This document shows positions 53,922 to 62,984 of a stretch of 64,000 nt of DNA, piece after piece. This stretch comes from Sediminicola sp. YIK13 (lineage in GTDB: Bacteria; Bacteroidota; Bacteroidia; Flavobacteriales; Flavobacteriaceae). Location: positions 124,001 through 188,000 of the forward strand of contig NZ_CP010535.1 in the NCBI RefSeq assembly GCF_001430825.1, read 5' to 3'. The notes beneath the pieces are model-generated. The model had not been told where the DNA came from. It made no database searches and saw nothing but the letters and a program-made list of their open reading frames with translations. Each line of letters begins with the position of its first letter. Positions within the stretch are counted from its first letter, which is position 1. Both the position numbers and the translations under genes were made by a program.

Positions 53922-54500
53922 TTAGAAGGCTAAATCTACCACCAAATCGAATTCGTCATAGATAGTTTTGTCTCCTAAGTTATCGAAGAAACTTCCTGAA
54001 CCGTATTTAACATCATATTTGGAACGGTCCACTTTTAATGTAGCCGTCGCTTTGTTACCGTATACAGAAACATCAAATGTTACCGGATTGGTTTTTCCTT
54101 TGATAGTAAGGTCTCCCGTTACTTTGTAGGAGTTTTTACCTGTAGCTTTAACGCTAGTAAAAACCAATTTGGATGTTGGATTGCTCTCTACACCGAAAAA
54201 ATCATCTGATTTTAAATGTCCTTCCAACTTTCCTTTAGACTCACCTTCTAAATCAGTAGAGATCAAAGAAGTCATATCTACTACAAATTCGCCACCTGTT
54301 AATTGATCTCCATCAAACATCAATGAACCTTCCTTTAGGTTGATAGTTCCATAATGGGATCCTGTAACCTTGTACCCTTTCCAAGTTACGGTACTTTCAG
54401 CTGTTTTTACTTCTTTCTTTTCTACTTCAATAGGAGTGGATGCAAATGCTGTAGATCCTACAACTATTGCCAATACTAAACTAAATACGCTTTTTCTCAT
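53922..54500 (-). CDS. Secreted YceI-family protein
   Basis: The 192-residue protein has a signal peptide ending at AFAS (about residue 21). The YceI lipocalin-like beta-barrel follows, with TVTWKGYKVTGSHYGTINLKEG, GGEFVVDMTSL, LTIKGKTNPVTFDV and a DRSKYDVKYGSG end. YceI proteins bind isoprenoid or other amphiphilic molecules in the periplasm. It is third in a unit with a MarR regulator and a nitroreductase, so it is probably controlled by that regulator. Confidence 0.92.
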   Translation of the reverse strand: MRKSVFSLVLAIVVGSTAFASTPIEVEKKEVKTAESTVTWKGYKVTGSHYGTINLKEGSLMFDGDQLTGGEFVVDMTSLISTDLEGESKGKLEGHLKSDDFFGVESNPTSKLVFTSVKATGKNSYKVTGDLTIKGKTNPVTFDVSVYGNKATATLKVDRSKYDVKYGSGSFFDNLGDKTIYDEFDLVVDLAF

Positions 54501-54531
54501 TGTTTTAATTTTTAAAGTTAATGCTTGTTGT

Positions 54532-55164
54532 TTATATATGTGTAATTAAATTCTCTTTGGATTTTCTTACTTTCTTGTAATGCTGTGTTTCGTCTTCCTC
54601 AGAACGATATCCTATAGCTACCAATACGGATGTGTTCAACCCCTTTTCGGTTAAGCCTAAAATGTTGTTGAATTGGTCTGCATCAAAACCTTCCATGGGA
54701 CAGGCATCAATTTTGTTGATCGCTGCTGCCGATAATAGGTTGCCTAGGGCGATGTAGGTTTGTTTCGCTGTCCAAACCGCCTTGGCATCTTCGGAAAGCG
54801 GTACCAATTTCGATTTCATAAAATCAGCGTATCCCTTCAATCCTTCTGCAGGGATTCCTCGTGTTGCACTTACGTTCTCCACATATTCCTCTACCAGCTC
54901 AGCCCCAAATGTATTTTGATTGGCCAAAACTATGAGATGGGAAGCATCCGTGATTTGTGACTGGTCCCATGCAGCAGGCCTTAATTTAGACCTTATTTCA
55001 GCATTTTCTACAACAAATATTTGGTAAGGTTGTAAGCCAAAAGAAGAAGCGCTCAATTTTGTTGCTTCCAATAAGGAATCCAAATCTTCTTTCGACACTT
55101 TTTTAGTAGCATCAAATTTTTTGGTGGCATAACGCCAATTTAAACTTTCTATATAGGTACTCAT
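54532..55164 (-). CDS. NfsB-like NAD(P)H nitroreductase/oxidoreductase
   Basis: The 210-residue FMN enzyme has the family start SLNWRYATKKFD with the FMN-binding basic residues, LSASSFGLQPYQI, WDQSQITDASHLIVLA and the C-terminal GYRSEEDETQ. It is likely a dimeric cytoplasmic flavoprotein that reduces quinones or nitroaromatics; the natural substrate is not known. It lies between the MarR gene (19 bp before) and the YceI gene (31 bp after). ATG 55164 is preferred to ATG 55170. Confidence 0.88.
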   Translation of the reverse strand: MSTYIESLNWRYATKKFDATKKVSKEDLDSLLEATKLSASSFGLQPYQIFVVENAEIRSKLRPAAWDQSQITDASHLIVLANQNTFGAELVEEYVENVSATRGIPAEGLKGYADFMKSKLVPLSEDAKAVWTAKQTYIALGNLLSAAAINKIDACPMEGFDADQFNNILGLTEKGLNTSVLVAIGYRSEEDETQHYKKVRKSKENLITHI

Positions 55165-55183
55165 TATCATTCCTGGTTTTAAA

Positions 55184-55630
55184 TTAAAATTTATCTAATA
55201 GCTTATTTAATAATTTTAGATCCTCTTCCGTAAAGTTTTTCACCACAGACATTTCGGATTTTTTCATGGCCTTGTCCATTGCCAACAAAGCCTCTTTACC
55301 TTCAGCGGTTATGTTGATCTCTACCTTACGTCTATTGCTCTCACAGGTAACACGGTCTACATACCCTTTAGCAATCAACTTGTCCACCAACCTTGTAGTA
55401 TTGCTCATTTTGGTAACCATTCTTTCATTTAAGGTAGAAAGATTGGCAGGTTTGCCTTTTTGGCCCCTAAGGATTCTCAATACATTAAATTGTTGAAGCG
55501 ATACTTCATGCGGTTTAAGCGCATTGGAAATAACCTCATTTATTTTGTGCTCTACCAAGCTCAAATGAATAAGTGTCCTGCTTTCCAATGGAATAGTCTT
55601 TTCCGTTTTTATGATCTCTTCTACATTCAT
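55184..55630 (-). CDS. MarR-family transcriptional regulator
   Basis: The 148-residue protein has the MarR winged-helix core, with HKINEVISNALKPHEVSLQQFNVLRIL, MVTKMSNTTRLVDKLIAKGYVDR and the wing residues RRKVEINIT. It probably binds the palindrome at 55644-55655, which overlaps its own promoter, and so represses itself plus the nitroreductase and YceI genes that follow. The inducing ligand is unknown but quinone or phenolic compounds are common for this class. Confidence 0.9.
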   Translation of the reverse strand: MNVEEIIKTEKTIPLESRTLIHLSLVEHKINEVISNALKPHEVSLQQFNVLRILRGQKGKPANLSTLNERMVTKMSNTTRLVDKLIAKGYVDRVTCESNRRKVEINITAEGKEALLAMDKAMKKSEMSVVKNFTEEDLKLLNKLLDKF

Positions 55631-55643
55631 GTTAATACAACAA

Positions 55644-55655
55644 TTGTATATACAA
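55644..55655. promoter_or_regulatory. Candidate MarR operator TTGTATATACAA
   Basis: A perfect 12-bp palindrome lies 14 bp before the marR-type ATG. It overlaps the first bases of the -7 element and the likely transcription start. Position and symmetry fit an autorepressor site. Confidence 0.6.
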
Positions 55656-55682
55656 ATGTAAGTTGAATTTTCATGTCTGCAA
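55653..55682 (-). promoter_or_regulatory. Promoter TTG-N19-TACATTTG for the MarR unit
   Basis: On the minus strand TTG (55680-55682) precedes TACATTTG (55653-55660) by 19 bases, a close match to the Bacteroidota consensus. Confidence 0.7.
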
Positions 55683-55736
55683 TAGGGCCCACTATAATAT
55701 TTTGTTAAACTTAAAGGGGATTTGATACGTGGCGTA

Positions 55737-55769
55737 TTGCCAATTATTACCGAAAAAGACTTATTTTTG
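55737..55769 (+). promoter_or_regulatory. Candidate promoter TTG-N22-TATTTTTG for the rhodanese gene
   Basis: TTG (55737-55739) and TATTTTTG (55762-55769) are 22 bases apart. The predicted start supports ATG 55788, 18 bp downstream, not the longer reading from 55722. Confidence 0.55.
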
Positions 55770-55787
55770 GTCCATAAAATTGAAAAA

Positions 55788-56099
55788 ATGGCAAATTTAT
55801 CACAAGAAGAGTGGAGTTCTCAGTTAGAACAAGACGATAACGCATTTATTTTGGATGTTCGCACTTCCGAAGAGGTTGAAGAAGGATATATCCCAGGTTC
55901 TAGCAATATAGACATCTATTTAGGTCAAGAATTTTTAGAGGAATTGGAGAAATTGGACAAATCGAAAAATTATTATGTGTACTGCAGGTCTGGAAATAGG
56001 AGCGGACAAGCATGTGCCATAATGAACAATGCAGGTTTTAAAAACGCCTATAATTTAGAAGGTGGATTTATGAAGTGGAAAGGTGCAGTCGTAGATTAA
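55788..56099 (+). CDS. Rhodanese-like domain protein
   Basis: The 103-residue single-domain protein has ILDVRTSEEVEEGYIPGSSNI and the active-site loop YCRSGNRSG with catalytic Cys66. This is the GlpE-like small cytoplasmic type. It probably carries a sulfane sulfur in transfer reactions, but the acceptor is not known. ATG 55788 is chosen; the 22 in-frame upstream codons cross the promoter. A terminator-like hairpin follows. Confidence 0.88.
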   Translation: MANLSQEEWSSQLEQDDNAFILDVRTSEEVEEGYIPGSSNIDIYLGQEFLEELEKLDKSKNYYVYCRSGNRSGQACAIMNNAGFKNAYNLEGGFMKWKGAVVD

Positions 56100-56122
56100 G
56101 GATATTTTTTAAAATTATAGGG

Positions 56123-56167
56123 TCCCGCCAAGTATAGATATTTTTCTGTATTTGGCGGGATTTTTTT
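56123..56167 (+). terminator. Intrinsic terminator of the rhodanese gene
   Basis: A perfect 9-bp GC-rich stem (56123-56131 with 56152-56160, loop of 20) is followed by seven T. It ends 11 bp before the DUF2851 ATG. Confidence 0.75.
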
Positions 56168-56178
56168 ATCTTGGGAAG

Positions 56179-57461
56179 ATGCGTGAAGATTTATTGCATT
56201 TTATCTGGAAGTATAAAAAACTGCTTAGCCAAGATTTAAGAACCGTTGAGGGAGAACCCATTATTGTAAAAAATTTCGGAAGGCACAATCAATTGGCAGG
56301 TCCGGATTTCTTCAATGCCCAAATATATATTGCAGGTCAATTGTGGGCTGGAAATGTGGAAATGCATTTGCGCTCCTCAGATTGGTATGCTCACCATCAT
56401 GAAACAGATGAAAAGTACAATACGGTAATACTTCATGTGGTTTGGGAAGACGATGCCCATATTTTTAGAACTGATAAAACTAAGGTTCCTACACTTCAAT
56501 TAAAGGATTATATCCCACAATCCTTGTTGGATTCCTACTCAGAATTGTTTTCAAAGAGAAAAACATCATTTCTTAATTGCGGAGGAAACATAAAGGAATT
56601 TGATGATTTTAAATTTAAAAATTGGCTGGAGCGCCTTTATTTTGAGCGTTTGGAAGCAAGGTCCGTTTTAATTGATCAGTTGCTCAAAGAACATAATCAT
56701 GATTGGGAGCAGGTCCTTTTTTTATTGCTTATGAAAAGTTTTGGTACAAAAATCAATGGAGAAGCTTTTTTTGAAATCGGAAAAGCAATCCCTTTTCCAA
56801 TAATCAGAAAATTGAACAAGGATGCCATTTTATTAGAAAGTCTTTTAATGGGTGCTGCCGGATTCTTGGAAGACGACTCCATTTTGGATGAACATTATCT
56901 CAACCTAAAAAAGGAGTACAATTATCTTCCGTTAAATATTCATTAGCGGGAACTACACCATTAAAACCAGACTTTTTTAAACTACGTCCCCATAACTTTC
57001 CTACCATCAGGTTATCCCAAATTGCTTCGCTATACGGTAACCAAGAACATCTTTTCAGCAAACTGATGGAGGCCAAAACCATTAATGAAATTTATGATGT
57101 GTTCACGATTACTGCCAGCCCGTATTGGACAACCCATTTCAATTTTGGCAAGGAATCCAAAAAGCAAGTGAAAAAATTATCCCATTCCTTTGTAGATTTA
57201 ATCCTTGTCAACGCTCTTATACCCTTGAAATTTTGTTATGATCGCTCTAAAGGAAAGCTAGGTTCCAATATCATCATGGATCTTGCTACAGCATTGAAAC
57301 CTGAAGAGAATTCGGTTATTTCTAACTTTCAGGAACTCGGGGTGTCCTGTGATAGTGGTATGGAGGGGCAAGGCCTATTACAATTGTACAATTCCTTTTG
57401 TACTAAAAATAAATGTCTTCAATGTCCCGTAGGTATTAGTATATTGGGCAGAAATAATTAA
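56179..57461 (+). pseudogene. DUF2851-family gene with a -1 frameshift near 56895-56935
   Basis: The first part (56179-56946) encodes MREDLLHFIWKYKK to KEYNYLPLNIH and stops. From about 56925 the frame one base back continues, SVKYSLAGTTPLKPDFF, and runs to LGRNN at 57461 without a start codon. Together they make about 427 residues, a usual full length for this family. One missing base in the run around 56926-56930 restores NYLSVKYS. An alternative is slippage at A-AAA-AAG (56905-56911), the canonical -1 heptamer. The N-terminal half has GRHNQLAGPDFFNAQ, and the second half ends with a Cys cluster CTKNKCLQCPVG. The function of the family is unknown. Confidence 0.8.
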
Positions 57462-57470
57462 TTTTAGACC

Positions 57471-57698
57471 ATGGATTCTTTCTATCGTTTATTATACTAT
57501 CTTCAAAAAAGAGGATTTGAGGTATGTCGGCGCATTGCGGAACGCCTGGGAATAAGGGCTCGAGTAGTTAGGACGACGTTTATTTATCTAACCTTTGTCA
57601 CGCTGGGCTTTGGATTTGCGGTTTATCTATTTCTCGCTTTTTGGCTAAAAATAAAGGACTTGCTATACACCAAGCGCACCTCTGTATTTGATCTTTAA
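57471..57698 (+). CDS. PspC-domain membrane protein
   Basis: The 75-residue protein has the PspC layout: a short N-terminal region with CRRIAERLGI, then one hydrophobic segment (about residues 36-58) with VRTTFIYLTFVTLGFGF, and a cytoplasmic basic tail. PspC domains take part in envelope-stress responses elsewhere, but no pspA partner is present here. It lies 9 bp after the DUF2851 gene and 2 bp before the channel gene, suggesting one transcript. Confidence 0.75.
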   Translation: MDSFYRLLYYLQKRGFEVCRRIAERLGIRARVVRTTFIYLTFVTLGFGFAVYLFLAFWLKIKDLLYTKRTSVFDL

Positions 57699-57700
57699 CT

Positions 57701-58708
57701 ATGATAAAACTTTTTCGTTCTAAAATATATTTGGCCTTGGTAATGGTACTGGGTGTCTTGGCCATTGGAATATTAGGGTATAGGTATTTATCTGAATACA
57801 GTTGGCTGGATGCCTTTTACATGACGGTCATTACCGTAACCACCGTGGGTTTTTCAGAAGTGAAACCTTTGGATACGGTAGCTAAGATCTTTACCGTCTT
57901 TTTGATCATTGCCAGTGTTTTTATATTTGCATTTGCCATTTCCGTTATTACAGAATACATTTTGGGGAGAAACTCCCTTCAACTTTTAAAAAAGAAAAAA
58001 GTGAAACAAAAAATCAATAGTTTGTCCAAGCATGTCATTGTCTGTGGTTTTGGTAGAAATGGGATGCAAGCCACAGAGCGACTTAGCGTTTTTAACAGGC
58101 CATTTGTTGTAGTTGAGAAGGATAAGGAGGTAATAGAAAAATATGAAAACGATATCTTGTTTGTAGAGGGAGATGCTATTGATGATGAAGTATTGAAAGA
58201 GGCCGGTGTTGAGAAGGCGCAATATTTAATTGCTGCAATGCCAGATGATGCCGCAAACTTATTCGTGGTACTCTCGGCAAGGCAACTGAACAAAGAATTA
58301 TTTATCATTAGTCGCGCTTCCTTGGCCACCTCTCAAAAGAAATTGCAATTGGCAGGTGCGGATAAGGTGATCATGCCGGACAAGATCGGTGGGGATCATA
58401 TGGCCTCTTTGGTGGTGATGCCAGATTTGATCACTTTTATGGATAAATTGTCCATGGAAGGGGAGCATACAACCAATTTGGAGGAAATTGCTATAGAGGA
58501 TTTTACAAATGAAGTAAATTGTAGTTCCTTAAGGGATCTGGACTTGCGGAGGAAGACAGGATGTACCATTATAGGGTATATTGAGCCCGATGGTAATTAT
58601 ATCATCAACCCCGAAGCAGATTTGCAGATGCAGCCCAAAAGCAAGGTGATTGTATTGGGGCGCCCTGAGCAAATTAAGAAATTGAACGAAATGTTCCACA
58701 TTGACTGA
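57701..58708 (+). CDS. Potassium channel with RCK (TrkA) domains
   Basis: The 335-residue protein has two membrane helices (about residues 10-27 and 65-90) around the pore loop with the selectivity filter TTVGF (47-51). An RCK N-domain follows from about 110 (HVIVCGFGRNGMQA) and a TrkA-C domain to the end (KTGCTIIGYIEPDGNYIINP). The layout is that of a two-helix K+ channel gated by nucleotide or ion binding to a cytoplasmic ring. It starts 2 bp after pspC. The gating ligand is unknown. Confidence 0.9.
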   Translation: MIKLFRSKIYLALVMVLGVLAIGILGYRYLSEYSWLDAFYMTVITVTTVGFSEVKPLDTVAKIFTVFLIIASVFIFAFAISVITEYILGRNSLQLLKKKKVKQKINSLSKHVIVCGFGRNGMQATERLSVFNRPFVVVEKDKEVIEKYENDILFVEGDAIDDEVLKEAGVEKAQYLIAAMPDDAANLFVVLSARQLNKELFIISRASLATSQKKLQLAGADKVIMPDKIGGDHMASLVVMPDLITFMDKLSMEGEHTTNLEEIAIEDFTNEVNCSSLRDLDLRRKTGCTIIGYIEPDGNYIINPEADLQMQPKSKVIVLGRPEQIKKLNEMFHID

Positions 58709-58794
58709 TGTTATTTCAATATAATACTTGATTCCGAAGATTTTTTTTAAGATATTGCCGAGCGTTAATCAAATCATACCAACATAAATTTCTT

Positions 58795-60861
58795 ATGAAG
58801 AAATATATTTCCTCCATTTTTATGCTGCTGTCCTTAGCAGTTTTTTCCCAAGAATTAACAGTAACTGAAAAACTTATCAACCCATCTAAAAGGATCAATG
58901 ATGGTGTTATAGAACTAGAGGTAGAGGGAGGAACCGCCCCATATACTTACAAATGGAGCAATCAAGCTACCCCATTGTCTTCTAAACGGGCAAGTGACTT
59001 GGTAGAAGGTCTTGCTTATGATGTGACCATAACGGATGCCGATGGGAAGTCTGTTTCAAAATCATATAAGGTTCCAACAGAAGAAATCACAGAAGTATTC
59101 AATGGCGCAATGACCCCTGCGGTAAGTGCATTGGGATCTGTGCTTTTTTGGGATCCTTTTGCAGCCATTGGAATTTACGACCCAGTGATTTATGCCGATG
59201 TGAAACTAATAGGGGCTCCAGGATGGTCTCCTGAAGCAGATGATAAATTTGTACTTCAGAAATGGTTAAAGCCTGAAGGGGCAAAAGTTAAGAAGGGTGA
59301 TGCAATCGCTATTGTGTCCAGAAATGATGGAGCTGCAGAAACAGTAAATTCATCTGTGGACGGAAGCTTAAAATATTTGGTAAAAGAAGGTGGTGTAATA
59401 TACGATTCAAACAATCAGCAGGATGTGATAGAACAAGGAGCCCACTATTTGGCTTCCGTAAAATATGACAGTCCGGAAATTATTAGACATCCAAATGGAG
59501 ATCCACAAGAAAAAGGAATTCCATTTATAGTAATATGGTTGGTATTGGGTGCATTGTTCTTTACCATAAGGATGGGCTTTATCAACATCAAGGGCTTTGG
59601 GCATTCTTTGGATTTGGCCAAAGGGAAATATGATGATCCTGATGCTCCAGGACAAGTGACCCACTTTCAGGCTCTGGCCACGGCTGTATCCGGTACGGTT
59701 GGATTGGGTAACATTGCCGGGGTAGGTGTAGCCGTATCTTTAGGGGGAGCAGGAGCTACCTTTTGGATGATCGTTTGTGGATTATTGGGCATGTCTTCAA
59801 AATTTGTAGAGTGTACCCTGGGGGTAAAATATAGGAACATCCTTCCTGATGGACGTGTTTTTGGTGGACCAATGAATTATTTGAGATATGGTCTGGAGAA
59901 AAGAAACATGAAAGGTTTTGGAAAAGTATTGGCGGGATTATTTGCGGTCTTGGCCGTGGGTGCTTCCTTTGGTGGAGGTAATATGTTCCAAGCCAACCAG
60001 TCGTTTGAACAATTATCTGGCCAATTTCCGGCACTTGTAGGAAATGGATTTTGGTTTGGGGTAATAACAGCCGTTCTTGTAGGTGTTGTAATTATTGGGG
60101 GGATCAATAGTATTGCCCAAGTAACAGGTAGGGTAGTGCCAATTATGGCCTCCGTTTACATTGTTGCAGCCTTGGCGGTAATCATAATGAACATAGAAAA
60201 TATTGGACCTGCATTTTCTGCAATTGTAGATGGAGCTTTCAGTCCAAGTGCGCTTAAGGGAGGGGTTGTAGGTGTTTTGATCGTAGGATTCCAACGAGCG
60301 GCCTTCTCCAACGAAGCAGGGGTAGGTTCGGCAGCTATTGCCCATAGTACGGCCAAGACAAACCATCCGCCTTCGGAAGGGTTTGTAGCTCTTTTAGAAC
60401 CTTTTATAGATACCGTAGTGGTATGTACCCTAACTGCGTTGGTACTTATCTTTACCGGGATGCATGAAGTAGAAGGTATGGCCGGAGCCCAATTGACTTC
60501 TGATGCCTTTGGAAGCCAAATTTCTTGGTTCCCTTATGTATTGGCCTTGGCAGTATTCCTATTTGCATTCTCTACTATGATCTCATGGTCTTATTACGGA
60601 ATGAGAGCTTGGACCTATTTATTTGGTAAGAGCAAAAAAACTGAGTATGCCTACAAAATGTTATTCTTGGTATTTGTGGTCATTGGTGCTTCTGTGAGTT
60701 TGGGGGCAGTACTGGATTTTTCCGATATGATGATCTTGGCTATGTCCTTTCCTAATATTATAGGATTGTATATCATGTCTGGAGAAGTGAAAACCGATCT
60801 GAACAAATATTGGGCAGATCTAAAGGACAACAAATTGTTCAAAAAGCAAGAGGTTAAGTAA
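58795..60861 (+). CDS. Alanine:cation symporter (AGCS) with N-terminal beta-sandwich and lipoyl-like domains
   Basis: The 688-residue protein has a signal peptide ending at VFSQ (about residue 19). A repeat of SprB type follows (about 20-95; [24 protein letters not shown]). A barrel-sandwich domain comes next (about 145-225) with [18 protein letters not shown] and [15 protein letters not shown]. In that domain the usual lipoyl Lys is replaced, so it should be unmodified. From about 240 to the end there are multiple membrane helices with the AGCS signature [17 protein letters not shown]. It imports alanine or glycine with Na+. The extra N-terminal domains are outside and unusual. The protein is intact in one frame. 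Confidence 0.88.
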   Translation: MKKYISSIFMLLSLAVFSQELTVTEKLINPSKRINDGVIELEVEGGTAPYTYKWSNQATPLSSKRASDLVEGLAYDVTITDADGKSVSKSYKVPTEEITEVFNGAMTPAVSALGSVLFWDPFAAIGIYDPVIYADVKLIGAPGWSPEADDKFVLQKWLKPEGAKVKKGDAIAIVSRNDGAAETVNSSVDGSLKYLVKEGGVIYDSNNQQDVIEQGAHYLASVKYDSPEIIRHPNGDPQEKGIPFIVIWLVLGALFFTIRMGFINIKGFGHSLDLAKGKYDDPDAPGQVTHFQALATAVSGTVGLGNIAGVGVAVSLGGAGATFWMIVCGLLGMSSKFVECTLGVKYRNILPDGRVFGGPMNYLRYGLEKRNMKGFGKVLAGLFAVLAVGASFGGGNMFQANQSFEQLSGQFPALVGNGFWFGVITAVLVGVVIIGGINSIAQVTGRVVPIMASVYIVAALAVIIMNIENIGPAFSAIVDGAFSPSALKGGVVGVLIVGFQRAAFSNEAGVGSAAIAHSTAKTNHPPSEGFVALLEPFIDTVVVCTLTALVLIFTGMHEVEGMAGAQLTSDAFGSQISWFPYVLALAVFLFAFSTMISWSYYGMRAWTYLFGKSKKTEYAYKMLFLVFVVIGASVSLGAVLDFSDMMILAMSFPNIIGLYIMSGEVKTDLNKYWADLKDNKLFKKQEVK

Positions 60862-60881
60862 AATATAATACCTTTTGAAGG

Positions 60882-60923
60882 TCCCGTTTAAGTTGTTTTA
60901 AGAGCAATTTAAACGGGATTTTC
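60882..60923 (+). terminator. Intrinsic terminator of the alanine symporter gene
   Basis: A perfect 10-bp stem (60882-60891 with 60909-60918) ends in TTTT. It lies 20 bp after the symporter stop. Confidence 0.7.
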
Positions 60924-61007
60924 TGTTTAAATTATTTCCTTTGAGATGTTCTTTTTTTTACGATATTTCGGGCCGGTTGAATGGATCTTAAATTCAACCA
61001 ATACATC

Positions 61008-62822
61008 ATGGCAAAAACATCAGATTCCTGGGGCTCCAGGATGGGACTAATTTTGGCAATGGCAGGCAATGCTGTAGGATTGGGGAACTTCCTTCGCTTT
61101 CCGGTTCAAGCTGTACAAAATGGAGGGGGTGCATTCATCATTCCATATTTGGTTTGTTTTTTATTGATGGGGATACCTCTGTTGTTCATAGAATGGTCCT
61201 CTGGACGTTATGGTGGTAAGTTTGGCAACCATAGCACGCCCTATATTTTTGACTCCATGGTCAAGGGGAGGATCTTAAAATATATTGGGGTCTTTGGTAT
61301 TTTTACCAACTTGGCCATTGTAGCTTATTATGCCTATATAGAATCTTGGACCCTGTCCTATGTATACCATTCGATAGCAGGCACATTTGGAGGAATGTCC
61401 CAAGGGGAAGTCGCTGGTTTTTTTAACTCTTATGTTGATGTGGGCGTAAGCACAACCGGGATTCCTTATGAAGCCATCATATTTTATGTGCTTTGTTTGG
61501 CCTTGAATACCTTTATCCTTTCCAAGGGATTGGGTGGGGTAGAAAAGGTGGCCAAAATAGGGATGCCCCTTTTGATCCTATTTGGAGTGTTTCTTGCCAT
61601 CCGCGGTTACACCCTTGGTACGAGTGGAGCTTCTGATCTTTTTCCCGATGCCAATGCCTGGGACGGGTTAAATTTCCTTTGGACTCCGCAATACGATACC
61701 TTATTGAATCCCAAGGTTTGGTTGGCGGCAGCCGGACAAATTTTCTTTACCCTATCAGTTGGTATGGGAACCATTCATTGTTATGCATCCTATGTAAAAA
61801 GTAAGGACGATATCGCGTTAAATGCCGTCTCTGCAGGCTTTATGAACGGTTTTGTGGAAGTGGTGCTTGGTAGCGCTATAGTTATTCCAATTGCGGCCGG
61901 ATATCTTGGATTGGATTGGGTCATCAATAATGCGGGTTTTGGGATGGCATTTCAGACCATGCCCTATCTCTTTCAGCAGTGGGGACCAATTTTGGCAGCG
62001 GTAGCTGGGGTAATGTGGTTTGGCTTGTTGTTTTTTGCTGGTATTACCAGTTCTTTGGCTATGGGGACACCATGGATCGGTTTTATGAGGGACGAGTTTG
62101 GTTGGGGCCAAAAAAAAGGAGCTTGGTCTTTTGGGGCATTGGCCCTGTTGATGGGGTTGCCCACCGTATTCTTTTTTCAAGAGGGCGTATTTGACGATTA
62201 TGACTATTGGGGCGGTACCGTTAGCTTAGTAGTATTTGCGCTTTTTGAAGTTATTCTTTTTGCCTGGATCTTTGGTATGGAAAAAGGGTGGAAGGAAATA
62301 AACATTGGGGCCGATATAAAGATCCCTTTGGTGTATAAGTTTATTATCAAATTTATTACTCCAGTATTGTTGGGTTGGGTCTTTTTGGCCAGTATTCCCA
62401 ACATGGTGGATAGCATACTTCACAAGGATACGTATAATAACACTTCGTTTGCTGACGAGTTTTATGCAGAAAAGTTCAATAGTGATGGCACATCGTTGGG
62501 AACTGTTGATGAAATGGAGCCGCATCAGGTTAAATTTTCCTTTGAAAATACCAGAAAACGGTATGACAAAGTGAAGGAGGTCTCTTTTGAGGAGAAATTT
62601 ATCGATTATAGAACATATTCCTTCAAGGATGATCAGAGTGTCATTGTAAAAGTTGGAGATGTCGTAAAGCCCGGGGATGTGATTGCGAAGGGCTCGTTCA
62701 TCAATAAAGTATTTTATAAGAACATAGGTAGATGCATGTTGCTTGCCATGTTTGCATTTATTGCATTTTTAGTATATTTAGCTTATAACAAACGCAGAAG
62801 AGAGGGGAGGGCCACATTATGA
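61008..62822 (+). CDS. NSS-family sodium-dependent transporter (SNF), MetP-like
   Basis: The 604-residue protein has the LeuT-type core: MAGNAVGLGNFLRFPVQ in helix 1, the helix 6 stretch AGQIFFTLSVGMG, and about 11-12 membrane helices. A periplasmic loop of about 110 residues (about 475-575) precedes the last helix and includes a lipoyl-like VKVGDVVKPGDVIAKG. The substrate is likely a neutral amino acid; methionine or alanine is suggested by the small subunit gene that follows. ATG 61008 (MAKTSDSWG) is preferred over ATG 60981. Its TGA overlaps the ATG of the small-subunit gene. Confidence 0.88.
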   Translation: MAKTSDSWGSRMGLILAMAGNAVGLGNFLRFPVQAVQNGGGAFIIPYLVCFLLMGIPLLFIEWSSGRYGGKFGNHSTPYIFDSMVKGRILKYIGVFGIFTNLAIVAYYAYIESWTLSYVYHSIAGTFGGMSQGEVAGFFNSYVDVGVSTTGIPYEAIIFYVLCLALNTFILSKGLGGVEKVAKIGMPLLILFGVFLAIRGYTLGTSGASDLFPDANAWDGLNFLWTPQYDTLLNPKVWLAAAGQIFFTLSVGMGTIHCYASYVKSKDDIALNAVSAGFMNGFVEVVLGSAIVIPIAAGYLGLDWVINNAGFGMAFQTMPYLFQQWGPILAAVAGVMWFGLLFFAGITSSLAMGTPWIGFMRDEFGWGQKKGAWSFGALALLMGLPTVFFFQEGVFDDYDYWGGTVSLVVFALFEVILFAWIFGMEKGWKEINIGADIKIPLVYKFIIKFITPVLLGWVFLASIPNMVDSILHKDTYNNTSFADEFYAEKFNSDGTSLGTVDEMEPHQVKFSFENTRKRYDKVKEVSFEEKFIDYRTYSFKDDQSVIVKVGDVVKPGDVIAKGSFINKVFYKNIGRCMLLAMFAFIAFLVYLAYNKRRREGRATL

Positions 62823-62974
62823 ACACGTCAGCTTTAATTGTTATGTTTTTAGCCCAAGGAATTGTAATATTCTTTGCTGGATATTTTTTTTACAAGGTAT
62901 TGACAACTCCGCCAAGGCCAGAGCCGGATTCATATTCTGATAATGACGATGTGGTGATCAGACAAGAAGAATAA
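62819..62974 (+). CDS. MetS-like NSS transporter small subunit
   Basis: The 51-residue protein begins MNTSALIVMFLAQGIVIFF, has one membrane helix (about residues 5-25), and ends in an acidic tail (DSYSDNDDVVIRQEE). It overlaps the NSS gene stop by 4 bp (ATGA) and so is translationally coupled. Size, position and single helix match the MetS type small subunit known to work with MetP in methionine/alanine uptake. No residue-level signature confirms it. It is too short for common gene finders. Confidence 0.7.
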   Translation: MNTSALIVMFLAQGIVIFFAGYFFYKVLTTPPRPEPDSYSDNDDVVIRQEE

Positions 62975-62984
62975 GGTAAACAAT

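Noticed and set aside
59240-59460. Lipoylated or biotinylated domain in the alanine symporter
   Set aside because: The fold pattern is there but the modified Lys position is not Lys (NDG instead of DKA), so modification is not expected.
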